From Parafrankia irregularis (GTDB taxonomy: Bacteria > Actinomycetota > Actinomycetes > Frankiales > Frankiaceae), in NCBI RefSeq assembly GCF_001536285.1, contig NZ_FAOZ01000030.1, positions 46,658 to 110,657 of the forward strand: a stretch of 64,000 nt of DNA, read 5' to 3'. This document shows positions 35,600 to 43,749 of this stretch, piece by piece; the first letter of the stretch is position 1; every line of letters starts with the position of its first letter. Under the pieces are notes generated by a model that was given only the letters and a program-made list of their open reading frames with translations, had not been told where the DNA came from and searched no databases. The position numbers and the translations under genes are program-made.

Positions 35600-36649
35600 T
35601 CAGAGATCCTCGATCGCCGCGAGCGCGCGTGCGGCGAGCGCCGGTCCGAAGCGCACGCCGGAGCCGGAGGTTCCGGTGACGCAGGCGATGCGGTGGTCAC
35701 CGCGCATGACAAGCGGGTGTCGTTCGGGGGCGTAGCTGTCGCAGAAGGCCCGCCCGCCGAGCACCGACGGTCCGGAGCCGTGAAACCGCGCCGCCAGCTG
35801 GGCGAGTCCGTCTTCCAGATCGGCGGCGTCAATGGTCCCGTCGCAGCCGACTGGCGAGACGTCCCACCGGCTGCGGTAGAAGCTCGCGAGCGCTCTGCCT
35901 CGGGGGGTGGCGAGCAGGAAGATGTCGTCGTCGACGAAATGCACGCAGGTCCCGGGCGTGAGGTCCGGCAGATGAAGTTCGAGGGCCGCGACCCGTTTGG
36001 TGCGCAGCTCGTCGCCGCCACCGTCCGGAAGGCCCTCGCCCGCTGGCCAGGGCCAGGGGCCGGTCGCGAGGATCACCCGGTGCGCGCGGATCGTCCTGGG
36101 GCCCTGCGGCGAGTGGACACTGGCATTCCAGACCGTGCCATCGTGGGCGAGAGTCCTGACGTCGGTCCGCGACTGGACGCACACGCCGGAGCCGGGTCCG
36201 ACCAGGGCGGCGGCGATGCCCGCGGCGTTGACGACGAGGACCCCGCCGTAGCGCAGGGCCGTCTCGCCCGAGGAGACGCGACAGCAGTCGGGCAGGGCCG
36301 GTCTGCCGTTGCTGAACGCGCGAACACCGACCAGCCTGGCCTGCCACGCCGCAGGGTCTGCCGTCACGTCGATCATCTCGATCCGATGCAGGAAGCCTGA
36401 GCCGGTGTGACGGCGGTAGTACGCCTCGCTGTCGGTCACCATCGCCCGCTGCTCGATGCTGCGCGCGACAGGAAGGCACAGCCCTGCCGTGAAGCGGCTG
36501 GCTCCGTCCCCGACCTGCGCCGCTGTGACCAGCGTGACGGCCCAGTCCGGGTAGTTCTCCCGGGCCCGGGCCGCGCACAGTGCGCCGACGATGCCGCCGC
36601 CGACCACCAACAGCTCAGCGGGCTCGGGCGCCCTCACCGGGGATGCCAC
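35600..36649 (-). CDS. FAD-dependent DAO-type oxidoreductase, predicted hydrazine-releasing oxidase
   Basis: A 349-aa FAD enzyme of the D-amino-acid oxidase/glycine oxidase fold. The Rossmann motif ELLVVGGGIVGALCA is at residues ~12-27 and the C-terminal FAD contact is TGTSGSGVRFGPALAA. In hydrazinoacetate pathways (s56-p1, triacsin) a DAO-type oxidase cleaves the lysine-glycine hydrazine adduct to free hydrazinoacetic acid and a lysine-derived semialdehyde. Its place beside the cupin, lysine N-hydroxylase and MetRS-like genes makes it the likely counterpart here. The start overlaps the cupin 3' end by 16 bp. Confidence 0.8.
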   Translation of the reverse strand: MASPVRAPEPAELLVVGGGIVGALCAARARENYPDWAVTLVTAAQVGDGASRFTAGLCLPVARSIEQRAMVTDSEAYYRRHTGSGFLHRIEMIDVTADPAAWQARLVGVRAFSNGRPALPDCCRVSSGETALRYGGVLVVNAAGIAAALVGPGSGVCVQSRTDVRTLAHDGTVWNASVHSPQGPRTIRAHRVILATGPWPWPAGEGLPDGGGDELRTKRVAALELHLPDLTPGTCVHFVDDDIFLLATPRGRALASFYRSRWDVSPVGCDGTIDAADLEDGLAQLAARFHGSGPSVLGGRAFCDSYAPERHPLVMRGDHRIACVTGTSGSGVRFGPALAARALAAIEDL

Positions 36650-37023
36650 CAGACGCTCACGAAGTCCAGGCGTTCCTCACCGGTGTTCGTGAGCGCGTGG
36701 ACGGCACCGCTCGGCACGACGACGACATCTCCTGCCTCGACGTCGTGGGTGTGCTCGCCGACCTGTGCGTGGCCGCGGCCGGAGAGCAGCGCCCACACCT
36801 CGGCGACCGTGTGTGTCTCGACCGGGGTGGTCGTTCCGCAGGCCAGGCTGTACCAACCGGCGCCGGCGGGAGCGCCGTCGGGCAGCGTGAGTCGACGCAG
36901 GTCAGCCTCGCGCACCCGTAGCGCCGGGTTGGACGAGACCTGTTCGAAGATCGTCGCCACCGTCGGCCCGGCGGGGGACGTCAGCGGCGGCGGCCCTGCC
37001 TGCGTAGTGCATGCGTCCCTCAT
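36634..37023 (-). CDS. Small cupin, predicted N-N bond-forming half of a split hydrazine synthetase
   Basis: A 129-aa single-domain cupin. Metal ligands follow the cupin pattern in TPVETHTVAEVWALLSGRGH (H-x-x..E) and the second motif VVVPSGAVHALTNTGEE. In characterised hydrazine synthetases a cupin domain with this role is fused to a methionyl-tRNA-synthetase-like domain and rearranges the ester of N6-hydroxylysine and glycine into an N-N bond. Here the cupin is a separate polypeptide two genes away from the MetRS-like protein. The ATG at 37023 has AGGAG 8 nt upstream and lies 122 bp inside the lysine hydroxylase gene, an unusually long overlap. Confidence 0.75.
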   Translation of the reverse strand: MRDACTTQAGPPPLTSPAGPTVATIFEQVSSNPALRVREADLRRLTLPDGAPAGAGWYSLACGTTTPVETHTVAEVWALLSGRGHAQVGEHTHDVEAGDVVVVPSGAVHALTNTGEERLDFVSVWWHPR

Positions 37024-38362
37024 CAGGCGCTCCTGGCACGTCGTCGGTGGGTGGAGGGCCCTGGCGGTGCCCCCAGGGGGCGAGTGCCGCCGGTGACCAG
37101 GACACGGCGGAGTTGTCAGGACCGGTGCGGTACACGGTCCGCCCGCAGATCGCGTTGACGATCCGGGCAGCGCGCCAGGCGTTGAGGCTGAGGTTGCGGT
37201 CGGCGATGCCGTGGCTGTCGTCGCCGGCGTTCTGCGCGAAGATGCGTACCGCCGCCGGCCCGTCCCAGCGCAGCGCGTAGTCCGAGTCGAGCTCCCAGCC
37301 GCTCAGCAGCGGGGCGATGCCGGCAAGGTAGTCCGGCGGCTCGGCGCGCCGGTAGCCGGTGGCGAACACGACGACGTCGGCGTCGACCGTGCTGGTGGCA
37401 CCGTCGTCGATGCCCTCGAGTACGCAGCGGTGGCGGTGGTGCGCCAGTGGTTCGAGGCTGGTCACGCGGCTGGAGACGACGAGCCGTGCCCGGAGCAGGC
37501 CGGGGCGCATGGTGTCGAGGTGGTACAGGCGACGGTAGATCTCGCGCAGGATGTCCCCGCTGATGCCGTCACTGGCGAGCCGCTGGTGCTCGAGCAGGCT
37601 TGCCCGCCGCGCGGCCGGCAGCGCACCGAAGTGATCGACCCAGGCCGGGTGGAACCACTCGTTGGTGAAGGGGGAATCGTCGAGCGGGAGAAAGTTCAGC
37701 CGGCTGGTCACCCAGGTGAGCGAGCGAGGCAGGTTCCCCTCCCGGTCGATGAGGTCCCGCACGACCTCCGCGCCCGACTGCCCTCCGCCGACGACCAACA
37801 CGTCACGCCCGGCGATCCGGTCGCGGGCTACGTCGTACCGGGAGGCGTGAATCACCCCGCTCAGGCCCGGTCTGTCAGCGAACGGTGGCAGGTAGGGGCG
37901 CCGTCCGGTGCCGAGCACCAGGTTGTCGGTCCGGTAGGTGGCGCCCTTGTCGGTGGTGACGGCGAGTCGGCCGCCGACGAGCCGGACGTCCTCGACACGG
38001 GCGTTCCAGGCGACGTCGGGGAGGTGGCTTGCCGCCCACTGGTAGTAGCGGGCGAAATCGTCGCGGAACGCCTGCCCACGATCGCACGCGATCAGGAAGC
38101 GGTAGAGGTTCCCGTGCACCGCGAGGTAGTTCAGGAACGTGAACGGGCTGGTCGGGTCGACCATCGTAGTGAGGTCCTTCAGGAACGACACCTGAAGCTC
38201 GCTTCCCGCCAGCATCAGCCCTTCGTGCCAGCGAATCCCGTCGCGGGCTTCCAGAAAGCGGACCTGCAGGTCGGCAACGGGCGCCGCGAGCGCTCCGAGC
38301 GCGAGGTTCGCGGGGCCCAGGCCGATCGCCAGCACCTGACATGATGGCACGGACGCGCTCAC
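36902..38362 (-). CDS. L-lysine/ornithine N-monooxygenase (SidA/IucD family), predicted lysine N6-hydroxylase
   Basis: A 486-aa flavoprotein of the siderophore N-monooxygenase type. The FAD site is LAIGLGPANLALG (residues ~11-23), the substrate loop LQVSFLKDLTTMVDPTSPFT (~57-75) is a family hallmark, NADPH binds at VLVVGGGQSGAEV (~188-200), and the C-terminal NLSLNAWRAARI closes the core. No siderophore ligases occur nearby; instead the cupin, MetRS-like and oxidase genes indicate that the N6-hydroxylysine is used for N-N bond formation. The GTG start overlaps the MetRS-like stop (GTGA). The last ~60 residues run past the usual family end into the cupin gene and are Arg/Gly/Asp-rich, which may be a read-through extension. 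Confidence 0.85.
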   Translation of the reverse strand: MSASVPSCQVLAIGLGPANLALGALAAPVADLQVRFLEARDGIRWHEGLMLAGSELQVSFLKDLTTMVDPTSPFTFLNYLAVHGNLYRFLIACDRGQAFRDDFARYYQWAASHLPDVAWNARVEDVRLVGGRLAVTTDKGATYRTDNLVLGTGRRPYLPPFADRPGLSGVIHASRYDVARDRIAGRDVLVVGGGQSGAEVVRDLIDREGNLPRSLTWVTSRLNFLPLDDSPFTNEWFHPAWVDHFGALPAARRASLLEHQRLASDGISGDILREIYRRLYHLDTMRPGLLRARLVVSSRVTSLEPLAHHRHRCVLEGIDDGATSTVDADVVVFATGYRRAEPPDYLAGIAPLLSGWELDSDYALRWDGPAAVRIFAQNAGDDSHGIADRNLSLNAWRAARIVNAICGRTVYRTGPDNSAVSWSPAALAPWGHRQGPPPTDDVPGAPDEGRMHYAGRAAAADVPRRADGGDDLRTGLVQPGATGARG

Positions 38363-39960
38363 TGTGCGGCTCCCGCGAGTGTGGGGCGCAGTAGCGCACA
38401 GCGCCCGGGCGCCTCGGCCGTCACGTCCGCGGCCGGCGGCCCGCTGGCCGCGGACGGCAGGCCATGGAGACCGAGCGCGTGCCACAGCTGCTCGGCCAGC
38501 GTCGGTGCGATGGGCCAGAGACCGATCGCCAGCCAGGCCAGGGCGCTCGACTCCTCGGCGACGGCGCGGGCGAGGCGGGCACGCCCTGCGGCGCTGCCCG
38601 CCTCGGACTCCGCCGCGGCAGCGTGCGCCCGTGCCCGTGCGGCCAGGGCGCGCAGGGCGCCGAGGGCCGTGCGTGGGGAGAAGCTCTCCGCGGTGAGGTG
38701 GCGCGCGGGCTCGCTCCAGGCACGGCCCTGCGCGAGTGCGTCCGCGGCGCCGGGTGGGGCGGCGGCCTGGATCAGGTCGCGGCGCCGTGCCGCCTCGGCC
38801 AGCCAGCCGTGCCAGAGGGAGAGCAGGTCGTCGTCGAGCCGCGCCGCGAGCGCCGGCCAGGTGAAGCTCGTGTGACCGGTGGCCGGGCGGTCGTAGGCGA
38901 GGAACAGGCGCAGGTGGTCGGTCGGGCGGCGTCGTACCGCGTCCGGTGTCCAGATTGCGTGCTGGCGGCTCGTCGAGAACTTCTCTCCGGCCAGCTGGTA
39001 GAGCTCGTTGCCGACGAACGTGGTCGCGGGTGCGGCATCCGGCTCCAGCGCCCGCAGGACGACCGGAAAGAGGAAAGCATAGTAGAAGGCGTTGTCGAAC
39101 CCGAAGCACTCCGCGACCTGTCCGCCGCGCCACTGGGCGCTCCAGTCGAACCTCTGGCGGGCCGTGAGCGTGTCGGTGGCCGCGATGTAGCCGGACGCCA
39201 TCTCGAGCCAGGTGAAGATCCGCTGACCAGCCGCTCCGGCCAGGTCGAGTGGGAGGCCCCAATGGCCGGGGTGGCTGACCGCGACGTCGGGCAGCCGCTG
39301 CTCGGCGAGCTGCTCGCATAGCCGGCGGACGTGGTCGTCCATCACGGTGCGGTCCCAGAAGTCGCGCAGCTGATCGCGGTGCGCCTCGAGCGGCAGATAC
39401 CAGCGCGCGCAAAGCCGCAGGTCGCAGGCCCGGCCGCACAGGGCGCAGGTGGGTTGGGCAAGGTCCGCGCAGTCGTTCGGATGCCCGCATACCTCGCAGA
39501 CGTTCCCACCCGACGGGGCGGCGCAGTGCGGGCAGATGCCGGTGACGAATCCTTCGTAGCACCAGCGCTGGCAGGCGCGACACCAGGGCAGCGGGCGCTC
39601 GCGCAGGTCCAGCTGCCCGAGGCGGTGCAGCGTCGCGACCGCCTGGGCGGCACGCGCGGCATGGTGGCGGTCCTGGCGGGGATAGGTGACGTGGTCTGGC
39701 CGGACCGCCGCGGCGCGCCACGACGCCTCGATCGCCTGGCCGAAGTGGTCGGCGACTGCCTCCGGCGCCGATCCGTCCCGCAGGGCGCGCAGTTCGGTGT
39801 AGGTCTGGTGGTCGTCGAGTCCGGTGACCAATGCCGCCAGGTCACCGCGCTGGGTCGCAGCCCTCGCGAGAATGTCGGCGGCGAGGTATGGGCCCGAAAG
39901 GTGGCCCAGGTGAAGATCTCCGTTGGGTGTCGGCGGCGTCGCCACCACGAGCAGCGGCAC
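38359..39960 (-). CDS. MetRS-like class I aminoacyl-tRNA synthetase homologue, predicted ligase of hydrazine formation
   Basis: A 533-aa protein with a class I synthetase core. The HIGH equivalent is HLGH (17-20, in PTPNGDLHLGHLSGPY) and the KMSKS equivalent is KFSTS (327-331, in AGEKFSTSRQH). A MetRS-type zinc insert has Cys pairs at 127/130, 143/146, 155/158 and 172/175. The C-terminal anticodon-binding part is reduced to an Ala/Arg-rich helical region. A housekeeping MetRS would be longer and isolated; here it lies between biosynthetic genes, as in hydrazine synthetases, where such a domain activates glycine and esterifies it to N6-hydroxylysine. Unlike those described, no cupin domain is fused to it. 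Confidence 0.82.
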   Translation of the reverse strand: MPLLVVATPPTPNGDLHLGHLSGPYLAADILARAATQRGDLAALVTGLDDHQTYTELRALRDGSAPEAVADHFGQAIEASWRAAAVRPDHVTYPRQDRHHAARAAQAVATLHRLGQLDLRERPLPWCRACQRWCYEGFVTGICPHCAAPSGGNVCEVCGHPNDCADLAQPTCALCGRACDLRLCARWYLPLEAHRDQLRDFWDRTVMDDHVRRLCEQLAEQRLPDVAVSHPGHWGLPLDLAGAAGQRIFTWLEMASGYIAATDTLTARQRFDWSAQWRGGQVAECFGFDNAFYYAFLFPVVLRALEPDAAPATTFVGNELYQLAGEKFSTSRQHAIWTPDAVRRRPTDHLRLFLAYDRPATGHTSFTWPALAARLDDDLLSLWHGWLAEAARRRDLIQAAAPPGAADALAQGRAWSEPARHLTAESFSPRTALGALRALAARARAHAAAAESEAGSAAGRARLARAVAEESSALAWLAIGLWPIAPTLAEQLWHALGLHGLPSAASGPPAADVTAEAPGRCALLRPTLAGAAQ

Positions 39961-40029
39961 GTCCCTTCCTTTCGTCTCGTTGGCGGATGTCCCGTCGCGC
40001 CACCAGGTCGATGACCGGGGCGACGGACC

Positions 40030-40584
40030 TCAGCGCTGCCTCCTGACCGGCTCGGTGATGTCGCCGTGGCTGAGGACGCCCATGCCGAGTGGCTGCGGCG
40101 CCGCCGGCGCCTTGCGGAGCGCCGCCGCGACGCGACGCGCCCAGGTCTCCTCGAGCCCGGCCGGCATGCCGAGGCTCGCCGACCGCACGCTCCCGGCGCA
40201 CTGCGGCTTGCCGCAGGCGCACACGAAGCTCCACGGCGGGTCGTACCGGAACGTCCGGTAGTCGCAGGTGACCTCGCTGCCCCGGGATATCGCCCGGACG
40301 GCGATGCCCACCGCGAGTCCGGCGTCGAGCACGTTTGCGGCACACGAGTGGTTCATCAGATGTGCGTGCCCGCATGGCAGGATGAGGCTGCCGTCCCGGC
40401 ACCAGTACCCGTGCTCGTCGAGCCAGGCCGCGCTGGGCTCCGGCAGGGTGCGCAGCGCGGCGCGGCGCAGCCGTGTGCATGACGGGCAGGGCCCCCACAC
40501 GACGGCGCCGACGGGGATGTCACGCGCCGCGAAGAGACCCGAGCCGTGCCGGCTGATCCCGGGAACGATGTCCGGATGCAGCAT
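40030..40584 (-). CDS. SET-domain protein with post-SET cysteine motif
   Basis: A 184-aa protein with clear SET-fold markers: GISRHGSGLFAARDIPVGAV at the start of the domain, the knot motif LMNHSCAAN (~95-103), SEVTCDYRTF, and a closing CACGKPQCAG post-SET zinc motif. SET enzymes are SAM-dependent lysine methyltransferases, mostly eukaryotic and rare in bacteria. An extra Cys pair near the N-terminus (GPCPSCTRL) is unusual. Its start (ATG 40584, or GTG 40587) overlaps the ATP-grasp stop, so it is made with the cluster. It might methylate a small lysine-derived amine, or bind without catalysis. Its role is unknown. Confidence 0.75.
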   Translation of the reverse strand: MLHPDIVPGISRHGSGLFAARDIPVGAVVWGPCPSCTRLRRAALRTLPEPSAAWLDEHGYWCRDGSLILPCGHAHLMNHSCAANVLDAGLAVGIAVRAISRGSEVTCDYRTFRYDPPWSFVCACGKPQCAGSVRSASLGMPAGLEETWARRVAAALRKAPAAPQPLGMGVLSHGDITEPVRRQR

Positions 40585-41840
40585 CACGCCGTGCCCAGCA
40601 CCGCGAGGCAGGCCGCTTCACGCTCCGCCACCGCGGCCGGGCTGGTGCCGACGACGAGGTAGCGCCAGCGACCGTCGATCTCCAGCGTGTCGGCGGTCAG
40701 TACCACCCCGCCGCCGGTGGCGGATGGTGCCAGGCCGGCGTCCGCGAGCGCCCTGACTCCCTGGGCGAAGCGCGCACCGGCCGGCGCACGCCGGCTGTCC
40801 GCGCGCCAGGCGATCTCCTCGTACGGACCGGCGTCCAGGAGAAGGCGGCTGAGTTCGTGTAGATAGGTCCCACCGGTTCGGCGCCCGTTGACCTCGCTGC
40901 ACACGAAGGCGGTCTTGCCATCCACGTCGTGGAGACCGGTGTCGAGGTCGAACACGCCCCGGTAGCCGTGGCGGTGCAGCCACCAGCCGACCTGCGTGGC
41001 GTGTGCCGTGAGCCGGGTGAGCAGGGAAGAGGCGGTGGTGGCGGGTGTGACCATGCCGGTGAACGAGCGGTCGACCGTCCGCTGGTCACATGTGTACAGC
41101 GGGCGGACGGAGTCGTCGAGGACCTCCATCTCGATGCTGGGCACGGAGTGGAAGTCGAGGAATGCTTCGTAGACATAGCCCGAGCGTTGTTCGGCGGCTT
41201 CGGCGAGGCCGCGCTCGACCTGCTCGCTGACCGGTCCCTGGTCCGCGTCGACGACGAAGTTGCCGTAGCCGTTGGACCCCCGGTCGAGCTTCACGATGAC
41301 CCGGCGGTGCCTCTCGGCGACCGCGGGGAGCTTCCTTCGCAGCTGCGCCGCGTCACCCGCGGCCCCGCCAGGCGCGAGTGGCAGCCCGAGCTCGGCGGCC
41401 ACTGCACGGAAACCCGCCTTGGTGTTGATCAGCGAGGCGGCGCGCACGGCCTCCGCCGGCGGCTGGTCGCGGTAGGGCGCGACCCGCAGCCCATAGGCGG
41501 ACGCGAGCGACGCGACCTGCGGATCGAGCGCGAACGGCGCCACCGTGCCGCGGGCGACCACCTCGTCGATACGCCCGCTGGCACGAAGGACATCCACTGC
41601 ATGCCCGGTGCTGACAGCCGGGGGCGCGACGACGTCGACAGCGTCGGGCTCTCGGCCCAGGGTGGCCCCGACGTAGGCACGGAACTCCCAGGAGGCCGGG
41701 GCGAGTGTCACCACGGCATCGCCTCCGCACGCCTGCCAGAGCTTACGTGGCGTGACGGCCGCCATCATGCGCCCGTAACGCGGCGACGGAGTGCTGACCA
41801 TGACGGGACTGATGGTGTTCGCCAGGACGACGGTGCTCAC
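40584..41840 (-). CDS. ATP-grasp amide ligase of the hydrazide cluster (pre-ATP-grasp type)
   Basis: A 418-aa ligase of the PGM1/pre-ATP-grasp type. It begins VVLANTISPVMVSTPSPRYG, then has a substrate domain, ATP-contacting segments VIVKLDRGSNGYGNFVVD and YVYEAFLDFHSVPSIEMEVL, and the metal site region CSEVNGRRTGGTYLHEL, in which SEVNGR supplies the Glu/Asn ligands. Such enzymes join an amino acid to an amine using ATP. It is the only stand-alone peptide-type ligase in this operon, so it is the prime candidate for coupling a beta-lysine unit to a hydrazine acid. The GTG start overlaps the methyltransferase stop (GTGA). Confidence 0.82.
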   Translation of the reverse strand: MSTVVLANTISPVMVSTPSPRYGRMMAAVTPRKLWQACGGDAVVTLAPASWEFRAYVGATLGREPDAVDVVAPPAVSTGHAVDVLRASGRIDEVVARGTVAPFALDPQVASLASAYGLRVAPYRDQPPAEAVRAASLINTKAGFRAVAAELGLPLAPGGAAGDAAQLRRKLPAVAERHRRVIVKLDRGSNGYGNFVVDADQGPVSEQVERGLAEAAEQRSGYVYEAFLDFHSVPSIEMEVLDDSVRPLYTCDQRTVDRSFTGMVTPATTASSLLTRLTAHATQVGWWLHRHGYRGVFDLDTGLHDVDGKTAFVCSEVNGRRTGGTYLHELSRLLLDAGPYEEIAWRADSRRAPAGARFAQGVRALADAGLAPSATGGGVVLTADTLEIDGRWRYLVVGTSPAAVAEREAACLAVLGTA

Positions 41841-42631
41841 CGCTCATCTCGCCGACGGTGCGCGACGATGACCGCGTGGCCCGCGAACGCGAACGGCACG
41901 TCGATGTCCGCGAAACCCGCCCGGGTGAGCCACGCTAGATGGCTCGCGATCGGGGACGGCCTGTCGACGGGATCAGGTTCGGGATCGGTGAAGTGGTTCC
42001 ACCCATGCTCGGCGAACGCCTCCGAAGCCTCCCGCGAGCCGAACTGCCGGTGCGAGGCTGACGCGACCGTCTCGTCCCACTGCTCGGCGGCGACACGCTG
42101 TGCCCACTCCGTGGTCGGAAGCACCAGGTCCGCCATCGCGAACCAGCCGCCGGGCCGCAGCATGCGGTGGACGTCCTCGTAGAGCGCTCGCTTCCCGGCA
42201 TCGTCCAAGTGGTGGACGGCAAGCGACGTCACGACGGCGTCGTAGGCGGATGGGGTCCGCCAGTGGGCGCTCTCCAGCGCGGCGGCGGTGAACGCCACCC
42301 GGTCGCGGTACGCCGCGCAGGCGGTCTCGGCGGCCGCGAGCATCCGCGTGCTGCCGTCGAGACCGACGACGCTCGCATCCTGGACGTGCTCGAGCACCAG
42401 CCGGGTCAGCGTTCCGGCGCCGCAGCACAGGTCGAGGACGTGCGGGCTCTCGCCGGTGGCGGAGACGGCGGCGACCAGCAGTGCCAGCTGCTGTCCGCGC
42501 GCCGGGACGAACGCGTCGCCGTAGCGCAGGAACAGGTCGGTGTCGTCGCTCGCCCACGTGTCGGGTCCGGTCGGACCGCCGCGTCCGGTCTGGCCGCGGA
42601 CCCCCGGGAGCGCGCTGTCGGGGCCATTCAC
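41837..42631 (-). CDS. Class I SAM-dependent methyltransferase of the hydrazide cluster
   Basis: A 264-aa methyltransferase. The SAM-binding loop is VLDLCCGAGTLTRLVLEH (about residues 65-82), followed by an acidic residue in VVGLDGSTRML, the YDAVVTSLAVHHLDD motif and HRMLRPGGWFAMADLVLP. These mark a Methyltransf_25/UbiE-type small-molecule enzyme. In a negamycin-like product one N-methyl group sits on the hydrazine nitrogen, and this enzyme is the obvious candidate. Translation is coupled at both ends (ATGA with the upstream JmjC-like gene and GTGA with the ligase). Confidence 0.83.
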   Translation of the reverse strand: MNGPDSALPGVRGQTGRGGPTGPDTWASDDTDLFLRYGDAFVPARGQQLALLVAAVSATGESPHVLDLCCGAGTLTRLVLEHVQDASVVGLDGSTRMLAAAETACAAYRDRVAFTAAALESAHWRTPSAYDAVVTSLAVHHLDDAGKRALYEDVHRMLRPGGWFAMADLVLPTTEWAQRVAAEQWDETVASASHRQFGSREASEAFAEHGWNHFTDPEPDPVDRPSPIASHLAWLTRAGFADIDVPFAFAGHAVIVAHRRRDER

Positions 42632-43749
42632 GCGGACACCTCCACGACGCCCTGCTGGGCGAGCCAGTGGACCAGAACACGGTCTTTCTCACGCATGGGC
42701 CACTCCGCTGACGAGGGGTGGGAAAGCCAGGCCAGCATCGGGATCACCGCAGAGGGCAGTGCGAGGTGCGCTCCGGTGACGGCGACCGAGACCAGCCCCG
42801 GCCGCAGCTGGCACCACAACACCGGGGTGTGCAGACGTCGCCGGGCGTGTCGCGGCCGGGACGGGAGGCGTCGGAGCGGGGCGGGAGCGGGGCGCAGACC
42901 AGCCGAGGAGGCCTGGGCGAGCAGGGTGGGAAGGTCGTCGCCCGGCGTACCGGTCCGGCCGAGGAACCGATGGTAGCCCCGCAGCCAGGCGGGCGTTACC
43001 TGCCCGTCGGTGCCGCGGAGCACCGGGTAGGCCTCGGGGGCATCGCGGTAGGAGGCCACGTTCAGCGACAGCGACAGCTGCGGTGATCGCCCGACGTGCC
43101 ACAGGCGCCGCGGCCACCGGAGACCCTCCCCAGGGCCGAGCGAACACACCCGCGCGGCACTCTCCACGACCTCGGGGCGCAGGGAAGGAAGGTAGTCCTC
43201 GGCCAGGCCTGTGACCGGGTCGCTGTCGGGGCGTCGCGGCTCGTCGCGGGGGATCCAGTCGCCCCCGGCGAAGAACAGGAACTCCTTATGCCCCTGCAGC
43301 ACCAGGTGCAGGTTGTCGCAGTCCTCGCGGTGGATCCCGCCGGGTGTGGCGGGATACCAGCCGAGGAACATCTCGCACTCCGCGCGCCCCCGGGGCAGGC
43401 CCGTCTCGAGCAGGTGTTCGCCCAGATCGGAGAGGACCGCTTCGTACAGCGCGCGGTCATGACCCTCGATTGCCCGTGCGTACACGAGCAACGTCTCGAC
43501 CTTCTCGGCGCTCAGCGCGCACAGGTCGGCGAGAGCCGGCGCCGGCCCACCGGCACTCAGGCCCCGCACGAACGCCCCGAGCGTCGAGGGGACGGGTGCC
43601 CCGTTGACGATGACCTTCGTGAGACCCGCGGCCTCTCCGGCGCTCTCTCGTTCGCCGGCGGCGAGCGCCGCCTGCCAGACCAGGTCGGCGGTGGTGCGGC
43701 CGAGCGTCGTCGCGACGGGGCGCACCGGTGTCATCGTCGCGCTAGGCAC
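42628..43749 (-). CDS. Cupin/JmjC-like Fe(II)/2-oxoglutarate hydroxylase
   Basis: A 373-aa protein with a JmjC/cupin_4-like core. The iron motif is GGIHREDCDNLHLVLQGHKE, where His140 and Glu142 (or Asp143) give the H-x-[DE] pair, and the distal His is His218 in RRLWHVGRS. The phrase LVLQGHKEFLFF is a strong sign of JmjC-type oxygenases. The C-terminal ~120 residues form a winged-helix-like dimer domain, as in ROX/YcfD proteins. It could hydroxylate lysine or beta-lysine at C5, as the negamycin structure requires. It overlaps the aminomutase stop by 8 bp and the methyltransferase start by 4 bp. Confidence 0.72.
   Translation of the reverse strand: MPSATMTPVRPVATTLGRTTADLVWQAALAAGERESAGEAAGLTKVIVNGAPVPSTLGAFVRGLSAGGPAPALADLCALSAEKVETLLVYARAIEGHDRALYEAVLSDLGEHLLETGLPRGRAECEMFLGWYPATPGGIHREDCDNLHLVLQGHKEFLFFAGGDWIPRDEPRRPDSDPVTGLAEDYLPSLRPEVVESAARVCSLGPGEGLRWPRRLWHVGRSPQLSLSLNVASYRDAPEAYPVLRGTDGQVTPAWLRGYHRFLGRTGTPGDDLPTLLAQASSAGLRPAPAPLRRLPSRPRHARRRLHTPVLWCQLRPGLVSVAVTGAHLALPSAVIPMLAWLSHPSSAEWPMREKDRVLVHWLAQQGVVEVSA

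Noticed and set aside
36902..38362. Lysine N-monooxygenase as a siderophore gene
   Set aside because: No NIS synthetase, NRPS, acyltransferase or siderophore transporter is nearby, whereas all partners of hydrazine formation are.
38363..39721. Upstream extension of the lysine hydroxylase frame
   Set aside because: It is a Pro/Arg-rich alternative frame of the MetRS-like gene. Homology starts at GTG 38362, which overlaps the MetRS-like stop in the usual GTGA fashion.
38359..39960. MetRS-like protein as the housekeeping methionyl-tRNA synthetase
   Set aside because: It sits in a biosynthetic operon with overlapping genes, has a reduced C-terminal region and a non-canonical KFSTS in place of KMSKS.
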